The notes under the pieces: model-generated
Told to the model about the DNA's origin: nothing
Seen by the model: only the letters and a program-made list of their open reading frames with translations
Database searches by the model: none
Shown: positions 11,851 through 22,217 of the stretch, one piece after another
How the letters are laid out: each line of letters starts with the position of its first letter
How positions within the stretch are numbered: the stretch's first letter is position 1
Assembly: GCA_029990175.1 (NCBI GenBank)
Contig: JARKIP010000033.1
Span: 930,001 to 994,000 of the forward strand
Source: Petunia secreta
Lineage: Eukaryota; Streptophyta; Magnoliopsida; Solanales; Solanaceae
Reading direction: 5' to 3'
DNA: 64,000 nucleotides
Position numbers and translations under genes: made by a program

Positions 11851-12361
11851 AGGAGCTAAGCTTCACATATTAAAATACCGGAAGATTTTCCTGACTTCCT
11901 GGTGACCATCTTCCCACCTCACAAGAGCAGGCAATGATCATATTCGCCTTCTTGCATAAATTGAACTTTAGATGCTGGTAGCAAATCAGTAACTCAATGT
12001 TCACCATAACACTGTCTAGCTTGCATTATACATTCTCTCCATTCTCCTACTTATATTCCATGTGAAGAAGGAACCTAAGGACCTCATATCTGGTAATGGA
12101 CAGTTTTCTACCCATTGTTTGAAAACTTTAATTTTTGCTAATGTAATTGGTCTTCATACTCTTTCCTCACTATTCATTTACATAATTAAAGTTTCCCATT
12201 ATAGCCCATACCCATATTACATCTCTCCTAATCACTTTTATCTCATCCCTTAGACTTCTTCTTAGCCCCTGATCATTGAAAGCATAGACTGGTCATGATG
12301 AGTTGTTTGCATGTACCTCTATGTTGTACCTCATAGTGTATGGCTTGCTCGGTTGTTTTAT

Positions 12362-12956
12362 TTTTAATTATATATATTAACATTAATACATGTAGCTTCC
12401 ATAGTTGCAAGAAAACTTATAGTACCAGTTCACCTAATTTTTCTCAATATTTGAATCCGTCATCAAACTGATAATATTACAAAACTGATCTAATTCCAGA
12501 CAAATATTTCTACAAGCCACTTATGTGTGATCGAAGATTAACTTGATAACAGCAAAATTTTGCATGACTTAGTCTATGTCAAAAGCAAACTAATTCAAGA
12601 TTCTTAAAGGCCTATTTCCATTTTTGCTAGGAAAATGTTTACTCTTAAGCCCAAGCACACAGTTAACAAAAATCATTGAGAACTAGAAGTCTACCAGGAA
12701 TTAACAACTCTACCATAAGATATAAAACAACTCAACAAATATCACTAAACATCCACCTCGGTCTTGAAATAATTCAAAATTGCAACGATGGCCATCTCCA
12801 AAATTCTGAACCACATGATACACTAAACACTTTGAGTTAACCAAACTTCAGCTAAATCAACTAAATACTTCGAGTACCATGATATCCGCTTCTAATAGGT
12901 TTCACTATCTGAACACATCATAACCTTTAATTAATTTAAACTTTTTTATTAAGACC
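12362..12956. other. AT-rich stretch, possible decayed LINE endonuclease
   Basis: No open frame of note. Weak minus-strand resemblance to the N-terminal half of a LINE endonuclease is the only signal. It ends at the ACCTA target site at 12957-12961. Confidence 0.3.
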
Positions 12957-13214
12957 ACCTATGATGTTTGGCATTTTATGCCTATATTTCCTTAATATTT
13001 CCTTGCGTTTGAATACTTTATTCGCCTGTTTTATAGTTTATGAATGTGGTTTTGCACTAATTTCATGTCGTGTGTATGTAGGTTGTTATGCAGTGCAATT
13101 GGAGCTTTAAAGAGCATGATCGAGCAAGAAAAGATTGGATTTTGATTGAGGATTGGATCGAGCACACGAAGGCACAACACGAAGCGAGCAAAGGAGCAAG
13201 GAAACAGAAAATTG

Positions 13215-13375
13215 CACTGGCGCCACAAGTGGCGCGCCGCGCCGCCCAAAGCGCCCAGCTTCTGGCGCGTTTGGCTGCGGGGCGCGTGGCAAAAGCGGGC
13301 AAAGTTCGATGGCTACTGGTTGTCTAGGCGCGGTCGTGGGCGCGGGGCGCCCGTTATAGCGCCCCTGGAGCGTTT
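13215..13375. repeat. GC-rich block of GGCGC palindromes in the LTR
   Basis: Dense GGCGC/GCGCC words, including GGCGCGCCGCGCC, about 60 bp upstream of the TATA box. A matching block lies at about 18788-18950 in the 3' LTR. Such a CpG-dense U3 segment could fold strongly or attract methylation (inference). Confidence 0.7.
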
Positions 13376-13434
13376 TGGAACTTCCTATTTCGTCTAGGCT
13401 TAGGTCTAACTTATTACCAGGCCTTTATAAACCC

Positions 13435-13442
13435 TATAAATA
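13435..13442 (+). promoter_or_regulatory. TATA box of the 5' LTR
   Basis: TATAAATA within the LTR, conserved at 19007-19014 in the 3' LTR. Transcription would start about 30 bp downstream, giving the U3/R border. Confidence 0.65.
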
Positions 13443-14311
13443 CTCTTTTACTTAGTTTTTGATAGGAGTTCAGACTTTGGAGAAAATTGGAGAGCTCATA
13501 ACATCTTGAACAAGGGTTTTTCTTCCTTCCATTAATCTATTACATCATTATTTCATTATTTCATCAAATCTTTGCCTTGTGATTATGAGTATGCGTGGCT
13601 AAATCTATTGTTCTAGGGTTAGAGTATTTCATGAAGGTTGATGTTTGAAGATTGATTTTCATTAATTGAATCCCATAACGGGTTACTTATTTTTCTTGAT
13701 TTCACCGATGTAATTGTCAGGGCCCAATTATTACGCATTATCTATGGTTTTTAGATTGAACTCGAAAGAGGGAATTTAATTACGTAATAAGAAAGAATAG
13801 GACTAGTTTGTGAACCCGGGCATCGGGGAACCAATTTGTGAGTAGGATAGACATATACTTGCTCACCTAGTTTAACTAATTACAAAATTCATTAATGCGT
13901 GTACGTGATTCAACCCATAGACATATAGGGATTGGAGTAGCCTGCATAGACCGTGAAGAATCGAAAGGTTTTCACGGGTACATTTAATCTGTTAGTTAGT
14001 AATCCGGGATTTAAGAAGTGGAATCAATTGGAAAACTCAACTGGATTGTTCGTAACTCTGACCCTGGACCGTCTCCTTATTACTGATAACACCCAAGTTT
14101 TGCTCCATTGCTTGAATTCACTTCTACCATTTAATTATTGTTTTTTAGTTACTAAAATCCTCACTATTGGAAAAAAGATCCCTGAATAGTTTATATAAAT
14201 TGTTTACTAGAATTCAGTCTGAATAGTCCTCGTGGGAACGATACTCGATTTATCACTTTATTACTAGTCGACCACGTATACTTGCGTGTGCGTTTGGGAG
14301 CAACAAGTTTT

Positions 14312-14329
14312 TGGCGCCGTTGCCGGGGA
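14312..14329 (+). other. Primer binding site (tRNA-Asp type)
   Basis: TGGCGCCGTTGCCGGGGA, the standard Athila/Tat primer site, 6 bases after the LTR end. Confidence 0.9.
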
Positions 14330-14447
14330 CTAAACAATTGACTGATTTCTTTTTGAAAAGTTTATTACTTTCTATTCAGGTTTAATTTTTGGTTTGAGTT
14401 TTGTGCTGTTTCAGGTATTAGGTCCTGCTTGATCTTTACCTACAGGA

Positions 14448-15791
14448 ATGGCAGCAGAACTAGCTTTAGCTGTGCGAGATGTTGCTCTCCCCAGCCTGGA
14501 GGGGGTAGCGTCTAGCATAGTTAAGCTCGCTATCACCGGGCACTTTGAAAATAAGTCCGGCATGATTCAGTTGCTGCATGTGACTGGGCAATATGGTGGA
14601 TTACTTCATGAAGATCCGCAGCAACACATTCAGAATTTTCTGGAGATCAGTGATACTTATACACCAGCGGGAGTTCCTACTGATTATGTTCGCTTGACGT
14701 TGTTCCCGTTTTCACTTATTGGGGCAGCAAGGAAGTGATTAAAGGCTGAAAAGCCTGGGTCTATCACTACTTGGGAGGATTTGGCTAAGAAGTTCTTGGC
14801 TAAATTTTATCCATCTACCAAGACAGCCCGGCTGAGGAGTGAAATTATGTCCTTCAGACAAATAGAAGGAGAGTCTTTGTATTCAGCCTGGGAGCGATTT
14901 AAAGCTTTATTGAGAGATTGTCCACACCACAACCAATCCAATGAGGTGATTGCACATACTTTTGTTGAGGGGTTGAATGCGCATACTAAGATCGTGGTAG
15001 ATGCTGCTGCTGGAGGCCAAGTATTAGCCTTAAATTTTGACCAGATCTATGATTTGCTAGATAAGATTTCACAGAGCAATCCTGATTGGCAGGGAGATGG
15101 TAGAGCTATTACGGAGAAATCTGCAGGAGTACTTCAGTTAGATCCAGTTTCAGAGCTAAGGTCGAGGATGGATGCTATTTCCAATCAAATTAGCAAGCTA
15201 GCTCTGCCAAAGACTCAGGAACCAGTGGCTCCAGTGCAACAACTCCAGAGTTTTTGTGAGGTTTGTGGTCAAGATCATGCTACAGAGGTTTGCTCCTCTA
15301 ATCCAGAGTCAGTTTATTACGTGGGTATTCAAAACAGGCTGCAGGGTCAAAATCAGTTTGGTAGTGCTTATTATCAAGGCAGTACGAGAGCCCCGAATAA
15401 TTACCACCCACTTCCAGCTCCACCACAGCAGGTTAGCAATTCAGTTGAAGATATGCTAAAGCAGATAATGGCGGGCCAGCAGAGAATGATAGCTGACACT
15501 GCAGCCCATGCAGTGACCATACAAGATATTGCCAATGCTCACAAGAACTTGGAGCACCAGTTGGGGCAGTTGGTGGGAGAAATAAGCACTATTAAAAAAG
15601 AGCCTGAAAAATGTCTTGCAGTGACTTTAATTGAAGGTGGAGAGCTGATGGCCAAGTCTGAGGAGAGAGCCGAAATAGAAAAAGTTGAAAAAGTGGAGGA
15701 GGTAAAGAAGAAAGAAGAGAGAAAGGAGGCACCTCTGCCACCTCCGCCATTCCCGCAGAGACTTATACCATCGAAGGATCTGGCCCAGTAG
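14448..15791 (+). pseudogene. Gag of the Athila-like element, one in-frame stop
   Basis: The frame begins at ATG 14448 (MAAELALAVRDV) and runs through capsid motifs such as ENKSGMIQLL, DPQQHIQNFLEI and TTWEDLAKKFLAKFYP, which are the retrotransposon gag core, to a CEVCGQDHATEVC zinc-knuckle-like stretch near 15259-15297 and a basic/acidic tail with a proline stretch (PLPPPPFPQR). One TGA at 14736-14738 falls where relatives have Trp, and a TAG at 15789 separates gag from the protease part in the same frame. Either these are ordinary decay mutations or gag is supplied in trans. The product would form the particle that packages element RNA. Confidence 0.88.
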
Positions 15792-15800
15792 CAAAAATTT

Positions 15801-16533
15801 GTGAGTATGTTGAAAGAACTTCAAGTTAATATTCCTTTGACTGATGTGTTTGAATTGATGTCATCCTTTATGAAGTTCTTAAAAGAGATTTTAGTCAAGA
15901 AGAAAAAGCCTCAAGAGATAGATATAGTTGAGTTAGTTGAGGAGTGTCGCACAATCTTGAGCAAGCTACCTCCAAACCTTCAAGATCTTCGGAGGTTTAC
16001 TATTCCTTGTACCATTTGGAGGGCATAATATCACTGCTGCCTTGTGTGATTTGGGTGCGAGCATAAATCTCATGCCTCTGTCTGTTTGCAAAAGGTTAGG
16101 GCTAGGAGCAATCAAGCCCTCTTCAGTTACTTTTAAGATGGCGGATGGATCACTCACTCACCCTGATGATAAGTTGGAGGATGTGTTACTTAAAGTTGCT
16201 AAGTTTACATTCTCTGCTGATTTTGTAGTCCTAGATTATGAAGAGGACCGAGAAGCTCCAATCATTTTGGGGAGACCATTCTTAGTCACCTCGAAGGCAA
16301 TTATTGACATGGAGCTGGGTGAGATGACTGTTAGAGCGCATGGAGAAAAGGTTACTTTCAAGGTGTATACTGAGAAGGAGCACATAGCTAAGGTTGAAGA
16401 GTGCTCTATGATCGAATGTGTCAGACAAGAACATGGAGGTAACCCACATGTGAAGTTGAATAGGGGTTCTCTCAAAGAAGGGAAGAAAGCAAAAGTTCGT
16501 CGTAAGAAGAGAAGACGTAAATGCTGGATGTGA
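15801..16533 (+). pseudogene. Aspartic protease (retropepsin) of the Athila-like element
   Basis: Continues the gag frame to a stop at 16026, then shifts by one base near 16015. The 16042-16533 part has the active-site sequence CDLGASINLMPLS (DLGA in place of the common DTGA, usual for this group) and the second conserved block IILGRPFL near residue 78. The C-terminus is basic (KVRRKKRRRK). The ORF ends where pol would continue into reverse transcriptase; that enzyme is absent. It would process the gag polyprotein. Frameshift and stop make this copy inactive. Confidence 0.88.
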
Positions 16534-16544
16534 GCTAAAAGTGT

Positions 16545-16592
16545 CGTCGTGCCACGACGTTAACTAAGGCGCTTCTCGGGAGGCAACCCGAG
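16545..16592 (+). other. Paired inverted repeats just after the gag-protease stop
   Basis: Two perfect inverted repeats: CGTCGTG/CACGACG (16545-16551 and 16553-16559) and a hairpin CTCGGG-AGGCAA-CCCGAG (16575-16592). The GGCGCTT-(N)-GGGAGGCAACCC motif recurs after the coding region in many plant Athila-type elements (recalled, not searched). The role is unknown; RNA packaging, subgenomic expression or RNA stability are possibilities. Confidence 0.7.
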
Positions 16593-16599
16593 TTTGTAC

Positions 16600-18530
16600 G
16601 TGTATTATTTTATTTATAGTGTCACGTTGCTTTTGTTTTTCTTTGGATTGCAGGTTCATGTAATGTCGAGTCTATGTGTGGGGTGTCCTCACCCATGCCT
16701 AATATTGATGAACTGATGAGGGAAGTCTGAGTACCTCATACTATATGGAAGCTTGGAGGATGCTAGCACCAAGGACTAGAGTCTTCAGGGAAGTTTTCTT
16801 TACCTTGCACATTCTTATTTTTAGCACTGAGGACAGTGCTTAGTTTAAGTGTGGGGTGGGGGAACTACCCTTTTATTTATTTTTGAGGTTAGGGATGCAA
16901 GTACCGTAGGATTTTTTTTTGTCACTTAACTTTATTTTGATTTGTTTCTTGCTTTAATATATGAAAAAAAATTAGAAAACCAATGAAAAATTACAAAAAG
17001 ATTCTCCTTTTAGTTTTTATTAATGGTACATGTGATCCATCCTGTGGTTTTTCTTATGGCCTCGGTTCTTTTCCACGGGGAGACCTTTGAACCGGGTAGT
17101 TTTTATATTTTTTAGGATTAGAATAGTTAGTATATGTGACCCTAGATGAAGGAATAGGTAGAATGCTAGGTGCCTTTGATTTGTTTGATACCGGTGGACT
17201 TGAACTTGAGCATGTGCTATTTGTGGTGTCCTTGGTTTTAAATTGTGATGCATGCCTAGGAAAAAATGGAACGACCCCCTTGAGATGCTTGAGTCCACTT
17301 GCTTGACTTTATTGTGAACCTTTGTGTATTAGTGCTTAATTTTACACAAGTTGCACTCTAAATGCTTGATTGAGAGTTGTTGATGGAGCCTTTTTGTGTG
17401 GACCGTGTGCAATGTGTGATGTGAGGCATATTCTTGTTTGCTCCATGTTTGCATATTGGTGTCTAGAACTTGCCCTGTGTGTGCGCAAAGCGAAATCCTA
17501 GGATTGCTCTAGTCGGGAAATGATACAGGCCTTCTCTTGATTTGCCTACCCTTACATATACACCTTGACTTGATTGTTGTGAATTCTTTGATCTTTTTGT
17601 TGGCACCCACACCCCAAGCCTACCCACTTGTTCTAAATTATTCTCTTTTGGCCCTTTACTCCTTAAGCACTTTAATTGATAATTTGATATTATTGTGGAG
17701 TTGTGGTTGAGATATAGGGAGGTTTTTGAGTGGAACCAATGAGAGAAATATTTGAAATAATTTGTGAAGTAGTGAAAAGCATTGGCAAGGTTAGAAAATA
17801 ATGAAATTGAAAAAGAAAAAAAATTGGAAAAAGAAATAAAGAGAGAAGAATATCCATTCCTTGCTAGTGTGTGCTTAAACGAAAAATGCTACTTGTTGAG
17901 AAGGTGTGTGTGTGAAAGTTGTTGATTGGGTGGTTTTGATGAGAATTGTGTTTGAAATAATTGTGATGTATTAAAGTGCTTAGGGAGGTAGTCACTATTA
18001 CCATATGTATCCTACCCGCCCCTTAGCCTACATTACAACCTTTTTAAAGTCCTAGTTAATCCCGATTGGAGTGAGCTTACATTAGTGGAGTCCTACACTA
18101 CGGGCAAGCCTATGGTACATTGTGTGTGACATGTGAGACTTTCATGAGAGTGAGTGAATTCGTTTGTTATTGCCCCCGTTCTATTCATGATATTTATTGT
18201 TGTGTGTGATCTTTGGGGGGCACTCTTTTGCTTCATATTGGTGAGGGCACATGGTTTGCATGAAATAGGTGAAGTTGATGGCTTCTTGGTTGAGTAGATA
18301 TGTGTGATTTTGTGGGAACATGGTTGCAATGAGTTGAGTTTGTGTATTTGAGCTATTTTGGGGTGGTTGTTCTCATATTTTTGAGTTTGTTAAATTGTTG
18401 GCATGTTTGTGGATCCATAGTAGTCATGTGTGCATTTGTTCAATGATCGGTATCAACCATAGTCATAGGCAGACCTGTTCTACCTAGGTTGGGAAGTTAG
18501 TTGTGACTTGCTCGAGGGCGAGCAAGTGTT
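16600..18530. other. Long non-coding 3' region of the Athila-like element
   Basis: About 1.9 kb without a credible ORF, where full-length Athila elements carry further pol and env-like genes. It holds extra copies of the polypurine-like phrase AAGTGTGGGGT (near 16848). Minus-strand open frames at 17020-17298 and 18093-18329 show no domain. Confidence 0.7.
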
Positions 18531-18544
18531 CAAGTGTGGGGTGG
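18531..18544 (+). other. Polypurine tract of the Athila-like element
   Basis: AAGTGTGGGGTGG directly before the 3' LTR start TGATG. The same phrase occurs at about 16847-16862, followed by more G residues. Confidence 0.7.
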
Positions 18545-19878
18545 TGATGTTTGCCATTTTATGCCTATATTTCCTTGCGTTTGGATACTTTATTCGCCCG
18601 TTTTATAGTTTATGAATAAGGTTTTGCACTAATTTTATGTCGTGTGTATGTAGGTTGTTATGCAGTGCAATTGGAGCTTTAAAGAGCATGATCGAGCAAG
18701 AAAAGATTGGATTTTGATTGAGGATTGGATCGAGCACACGAAGGCATAACACGAAGCGAGCAAAAGAGCAAGAAAACAGAAAATTGCACTGGCGCCACAG
18801 GTGGCGCGCCGCGCCACCAAAAGCGCCTAGCTTCTGGCGCGTTTGGCTGCGTGGCGCGTGGCAAAAGCGGGCAAACTTCGACGGCTACCGGTTGTCTAGG
18901 CGCGGTCGTGGGCGCGGGGCACCCGTTATAGCGCCCCTGGAGCGTTTCGGAACTTCCTATTTCGTCTAGGCTTATGTCTAACTTATTACCAGGCATTTGT
19001 AAACCCTATAAATACTTTTTTACTTAGTTTTTGATAGGAGTTCAGACTTTGGAGCAAATTGGAGAGCTCATAACATCTTGAACAAGGGTTTTTCTTCCTT
19101 CCATTAATCTATTATATCATTATTTCATTATTTTATCAAATCTTTGCCTTGTGATTATGAGTATGCGTGGCTAAATCTATTGTTCTAGGGTTAGAGTATT
19201 TCATGAAGGTTGATGTTTGAAGATTGATTTCTATTAATTGAATCCCATAATGGGTTACTTATTCTTTCTTGATTTCACTTGTGTAATTGTCAGGGCCCAA
19301 TTATTACGCATTATTTATGGTTTTTAGATTGAACTCGAAAGAGGGAATTTAATTACGTAATAAGAAAGAATAGGACTAGTTTGTGAACCCAGGCATCGGG
19401 GAACCAATTTTGTGAGTAGGATAGACATATACTTGCTCACCTAGTTTAACTAATTACAAAATTCGTTAATGCGTGCACGTGATTCAACCCATAAATATAT
19501 AGGGATTGGAGTAGCCTGCATAGACCGTGAAGAATCGAAAGGTTTTCACAGGTACATTTAGTCTGTTAGTTAGTAATCCGGGATTTAAGAAGTGGAATCA
19601 ATTGGAAAACTCAACTGGATTGTTCGTAACTCTGACCCTGGACCGTCTCCTTATTACTGATAACACCCAAGTTTTTCTCCATTGCTTGAATTCATTTCTA
19701 CCATTTAATTATTGTTCTTTAGTTACTAAAATCCTCACTATTGGAAAAAGATCCCTGAATAATTTATATAAATTTTTTACTAGAATTCAGTCTGAGTAGT
19801 CCTCGTGGGAACGATACTCGATTTATCACTTTACCACTTGTCGACCACGTATACTTGCGTGTGCGTTTGGGAGAAACA
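18545..19878 (+). repeat. 3' LTR of the Athila-like element
   Basis: Matches 12962-14305 with scattered substitutions and small indels. Ends GGGAGAAACA and is followed by the ACCTA target duplication. Confidence 0.92.
19007..19014 (+). promoter_or_regulatory. TATA box of the 3' LTR
   Basis: TATAAATA at the position matching 13435-13442. A transcript started here would read out into 19.9 kb and beyond. Confidence 0.6.
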
Positions 19879-19883
19879 ACCTA

Positions 19884-20440
19884 CTACATGGATTAAGAGA
19901 GGCATTAAGTGCTTTGCCCCTGTTAATCTTTGTTTTCAGGAGTCCAAAAAAACCAACTCTAATGTTGTGCCTAAAATGTTGCCTTTTTTTCTTTTTTTTT
20001 TTTTTTTTTTTTTTTTTTGGGCTTCCATGGTTTGTTCAAGCTCTTGGCATTCTAAAATCCTGCATTATCCATTAGGAGGAAGTTGCCCCTACCCTTCCTA
20101 AGTCTTGGCCCCTGATCCGCTAGTACTTCCTTAGGGTTAAAAGCATTAGTTTTTCCTGCTCCTTGTGTCTTCTAGAGTTTCTTTTTTTTTTTAACAGCAC
20201 CTTGAAGTATTTTCTGTATGCACTTGAGCCACTTTGTATATATTCTCTATTTTTCCTTACTTTCATTCATTTCATGCCCTTTATTCCCTTGTTTCTCTTT
20301 TTGCTCTACTTGCATTGCCTTTTTCCCTTGTAGTCCTTCTTCTTGTTGCTCAATTTTGTTTTCCAATACTTTCTTTTTTCTGCTTCCTTTTTAAAGCCTT
20401 CATGTATTATTTCCCCTAATGCCTATGGTTTTACAATTTG
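19884..20440 (-). pseudogene. Likely continuation of LINE (B): end of ORF1 and start of ORF2
   Basis: Minus-strand reading is lysine-rich with many stops (20440-20050), as in the C-terminal part of LINE ORF1. The sequence just before 19884 links to 12961 to give an endonuclease-like start. A 27-base T run at 19992-20018 interrupts it (A on the minus strand). Support is by position and composition, not a strong motif. Confidence 0.35.
19992..20018. repeat. T homopolymer, 27 bases
   Basis: Uninterrupted T run, preceded by a further seven T and one C. Length is likely to vary between individuals or assemblies. Confidence 0.9.
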
Positions 20441-20562
20441 AGCACAAGACAGTTTACCAATCATAGAATACTTAAGTGCATAGGTTACCCTCTTCCACTA
20501 GGGTCCTAGCATAGGTTAGCCTCTCTTTTTATATTCTAGCTATGTTAGCTCTATATAGCTCT

Positions 20563-20757
20563 ACTAATCCTATTTATAAGTAGCAAATAAAACCAATACC
20601 CCTATTTATAAGTAGCAAATAAAACCAACTTTGACTAGAACTAGAAACCTATTCCAATATGGTTTAACCAAAAACCCAACTGCACATTAATTAAATAAAC
20701 TACCAAATATCAAATCCTAAACTATTTAGGAATATTAATCTTGGTTTAATTCTAAAA
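20563..20757 (-). repeat. 3' LTR (truncated) of the copia-like gag-only element
   Basis: Nearly identical to 22357-22515 over its right 160 bp. On the outer side a 27-bp unit (20569-20595) is repeated at 20601-20627, which the other LTR has once. Confidence 0.75.
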
Positions 20758-20857
20758 TAGCCTCTTTTAAACAAAGATCTTCAAACTTGACAATGTCGTA
20801 AGTAATATCAAATTTTGTTGAACTCAACAATCTTAGACTTTGCATCAATTCCCTAAA

Positions 20858-21202
20858 CTATGTCGCATCGAGAAAATTACGTGTACCATCTTTAGTAAAC
20901 TTCAAAATCTCTTCAACCATAGTCAATCTTGATTTAGCTTTGTCCATATTCTTCAAAGTTTTGCCAACATATTCTTTCCTCTGTTTGAAATTCTTAACAA
21001 TGGGGCTTTCCATAAAATAATCTATTTCTTCAATCAATTTATGATTGGTCTTGTAAATTGATTCAACTCTAATTAAACTTCTTGTAGGAGGTGGATCAAA
21101 TACTTCACCGCCGATGAACCACTTCTCATGTTGCTCAAATTGCATAATGCTTGCTAATGACTCAAAATCAATTACATCTTGAACATAAAAAATCTTGCAC
21201 AT
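20858..21202 (-). CDS. Unrecognised ORF in the copia-like gag-only element (114 aa)
   Basis: I do not recognise this product. It begins MCKIFYVQDVIDFES and is rich in Lys and Glu, with a helical look in the second half (YVGKTLKNMDKAKSRLTMVE). It lacks the zinc knuckle or protease motif expected after gag. It sits between the 21234-21638 ORF and the 3' LTR, each ORF in a different frame. It may be the C-terminal part of a frameshifted gag polyprotein or cargo of the element. Confidence 0.4.
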   Translation of the reverse strand: MCKIFYVQDVIDFESLASIMQFEQHEKWFIGGEVFDPPPTRSLIRVESIYKTNHKLIEEIDYFMESPIVKNFKQRKEYVGKTLKNMDKAKSRLTMVEEILKFTKDGTRNFLDAT

Positions 21203-21233
21203 ACCTCTCGGTGGACCTATAGCTATTTTTGCC

Positions 21234-21638
21234 TCAATCCCTATCGTCAGAAATATTTTCTTGATGCACTATCTTGCTTATTTCATTATCCAGTTCGTCT
21301 TGACCATCAAACATATTTCCTTGTATAATACTAACCTCTTTGGAAATAACACCAATCTCAACCAAATCATCATCTTTAGTCATCCCAGGGCTTGCTGCCA
21401 AATCAACTTGGATATCTTTTGACTTATTGCTTTTAGTGACATCCATAGCAAAGTAAATATTTTCTTTATCTCCAATTATTTTCTCCTCTACTACTATTAT
21501 CTTATCTTTTTCTTTGTCTTCATTTATTCTCTCCTCCTCTCTCCAATTTAAACAATCTTCTTTTTCTTTAGGTTGCTCATTCTTTAGAAACACCACTTCC
21601 ACTATCTCATCTTTTTGTTCATTTAGGGGACATCTCAT
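21234..21638 (-). CDS. Acidic/lysine-rich ORF of unknown function (134 aa)
   Basis: Highly charged (runs such as EKEDCLNWREEERINEDKEK), no domain recognised. It follows the gag capsid remnant on the same strand in another frame, so it may be the continuation of gag after a frameshift. Position and charge suggest a linker or nucleocapsid-like role without a zinc knuckle (inference). Confidence 0.4.
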   Translation of the reverse strand: MRCPLNEQKDEIVEVVFLKNEQPKEKEDCLNWREEERINEDKEKDKIIVVEEKIIGDKENIYFAMDVTKSNKSKDIQVDLAASPGMTKDDDLVEIGVISKEVSIIQGNMFDGQDELDNEISKIVHQENISDDRD

Positions 21639-21639
21639 A

Positions 21640-22160
21640 TGTCACCAATTCACATTCTAGATCATTAAGTCTCAAGATCATAAGATCCTTGGAAGCTTCA
21701 ATTACTGTCTTCTTGGTGTGAAAACTCATATTGGGTGACTCCTATATGTGTTCAACAACTTTACATTCTTCTAACACTTCTCCATTAGTCTTTAGACCGG
21801 CAACAAATTCTGTAATTTTCGCAAAAAAATCTTTAATAAACTCTGTTGGCCTCATCTGAGACAACTCATATTCTCTCCTAAATTCTTGTAGTTTCTCCTT
21901 TTTGATTTCTCCAGCATCCCGATATGAAATCACCAAGAAAGTTCAAGCTTCCTTTGCTGACTTTAGGTGCATAAACTTTTCAAATACACGCAATTCGATC
22001 TTGATACCGAAATAGTATAGTGCCTTGTAATTCAAACGTTTTTTTCTTCATCTGTGTAGTTGTTTCATCTGTTGATACCAACTCTCAAAATTATTTTTGC
22101 CATCAAACACAAAAATATGACAACTTTCTAAAAGAATTATATCGTCCATCTACATGTTTT
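21640..22160 (-). pseudogene. Copia-type gag capsid remnant
   Basis: Minus-strand reading gives FDGKNNFESWYQQMKQL (22110-22060), then ELRVFEKFMHLKSAKEA, and the open piece 21936-21742 with EKLQEFRREYELSQM, EFIKDFFAKITEFV and LKTNGEVLEE, the order seen in UBN2-type gag domains of plant Copia elements. Stops after the first and second blocks break it. It lies right after the primer site and 5' LTR. Confidence 0.78.
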
Positions 22161-22202
22161 GTTTTTTTAGTACCCACAGACTACAGGCTAAGATTCGCAC
22201 AG

Positions 22203-22215
22203 ACTCTAATACCAA
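22203..22215 (-). other. Primer binding site of the copia-like gag-only element
   Basis: The minus strand reads TTGGTATTAGAGT, one or two changes from the tRNA-Met-type site TGGTATCAGAGC, at the inner LTR edge. Confidence 0.65.
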
Positions 22216-22217
22216 TT

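Larger units (their letters stand above)
10311..12961 (-). mobile_element. LINE fragment (B), interrupted by the Athila-like element
   Basis: A second, more decayed LINE. Minus-strand reading gives RT remnants below about 11450, a linker near 11700-11500 (RQRSKARWLTKGN), and endonuclease remnants from about 12360 to 11850 (MGNFNYVNE-like, then a VRWEDG stretch). Similarity becomes faint above 12360. A VGGLNKK-like endonuclease start appears only when 12961 is read on to 19884, which suggests that the Athila-like element split this LINE. The stretch 10311-10460 is unassigned; it has a TATATAAAC-type motif but no gene I recognise. Confidence 0.6.
12962..14305 (+). repeat. 5' LTR of the Athila-like element
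   Basis: Starts TGATGTTTGGC and ends GGGAGCAACA, paired with 18545-19878. It has a GC-rich palindromic block at about 13215-13375 and a TATA box at 13435. Several overlapping open frames on both strands in the GC block are chance frames. Confidence 0.92.
12962..19878 (+). mobile_element. Non-autonomous Ty3/gypsy element, Athila-like, gag-protease only
   Basis: Two LTRs of about 1.34 kb (12962-14305 and 18545-19878), flanked by an exact 5-bp TSD ACCTA (12957-12961 and 19879-19883). The primer site is of the tRNA-Asp type used by Athila/Tat elements. Internal coding is limited to gag and a protease; there is no reverse transcriptase, RNase H or integrase. About 2 kb of non-coding sequence follows, down to a polypurine tract. 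It would need enzymes from a full-length relative. LTRs differ by a few percent by eye, so the insertion is not very recent. Confidence 0.9.

Noticed and set aside
13031..13397. Cluster of overlapping open frames on both strands (and again at 18635-18996)
   Set aside because: They lie in the GC-rich block of an LTR where stop codons are scarce; none has a domain.
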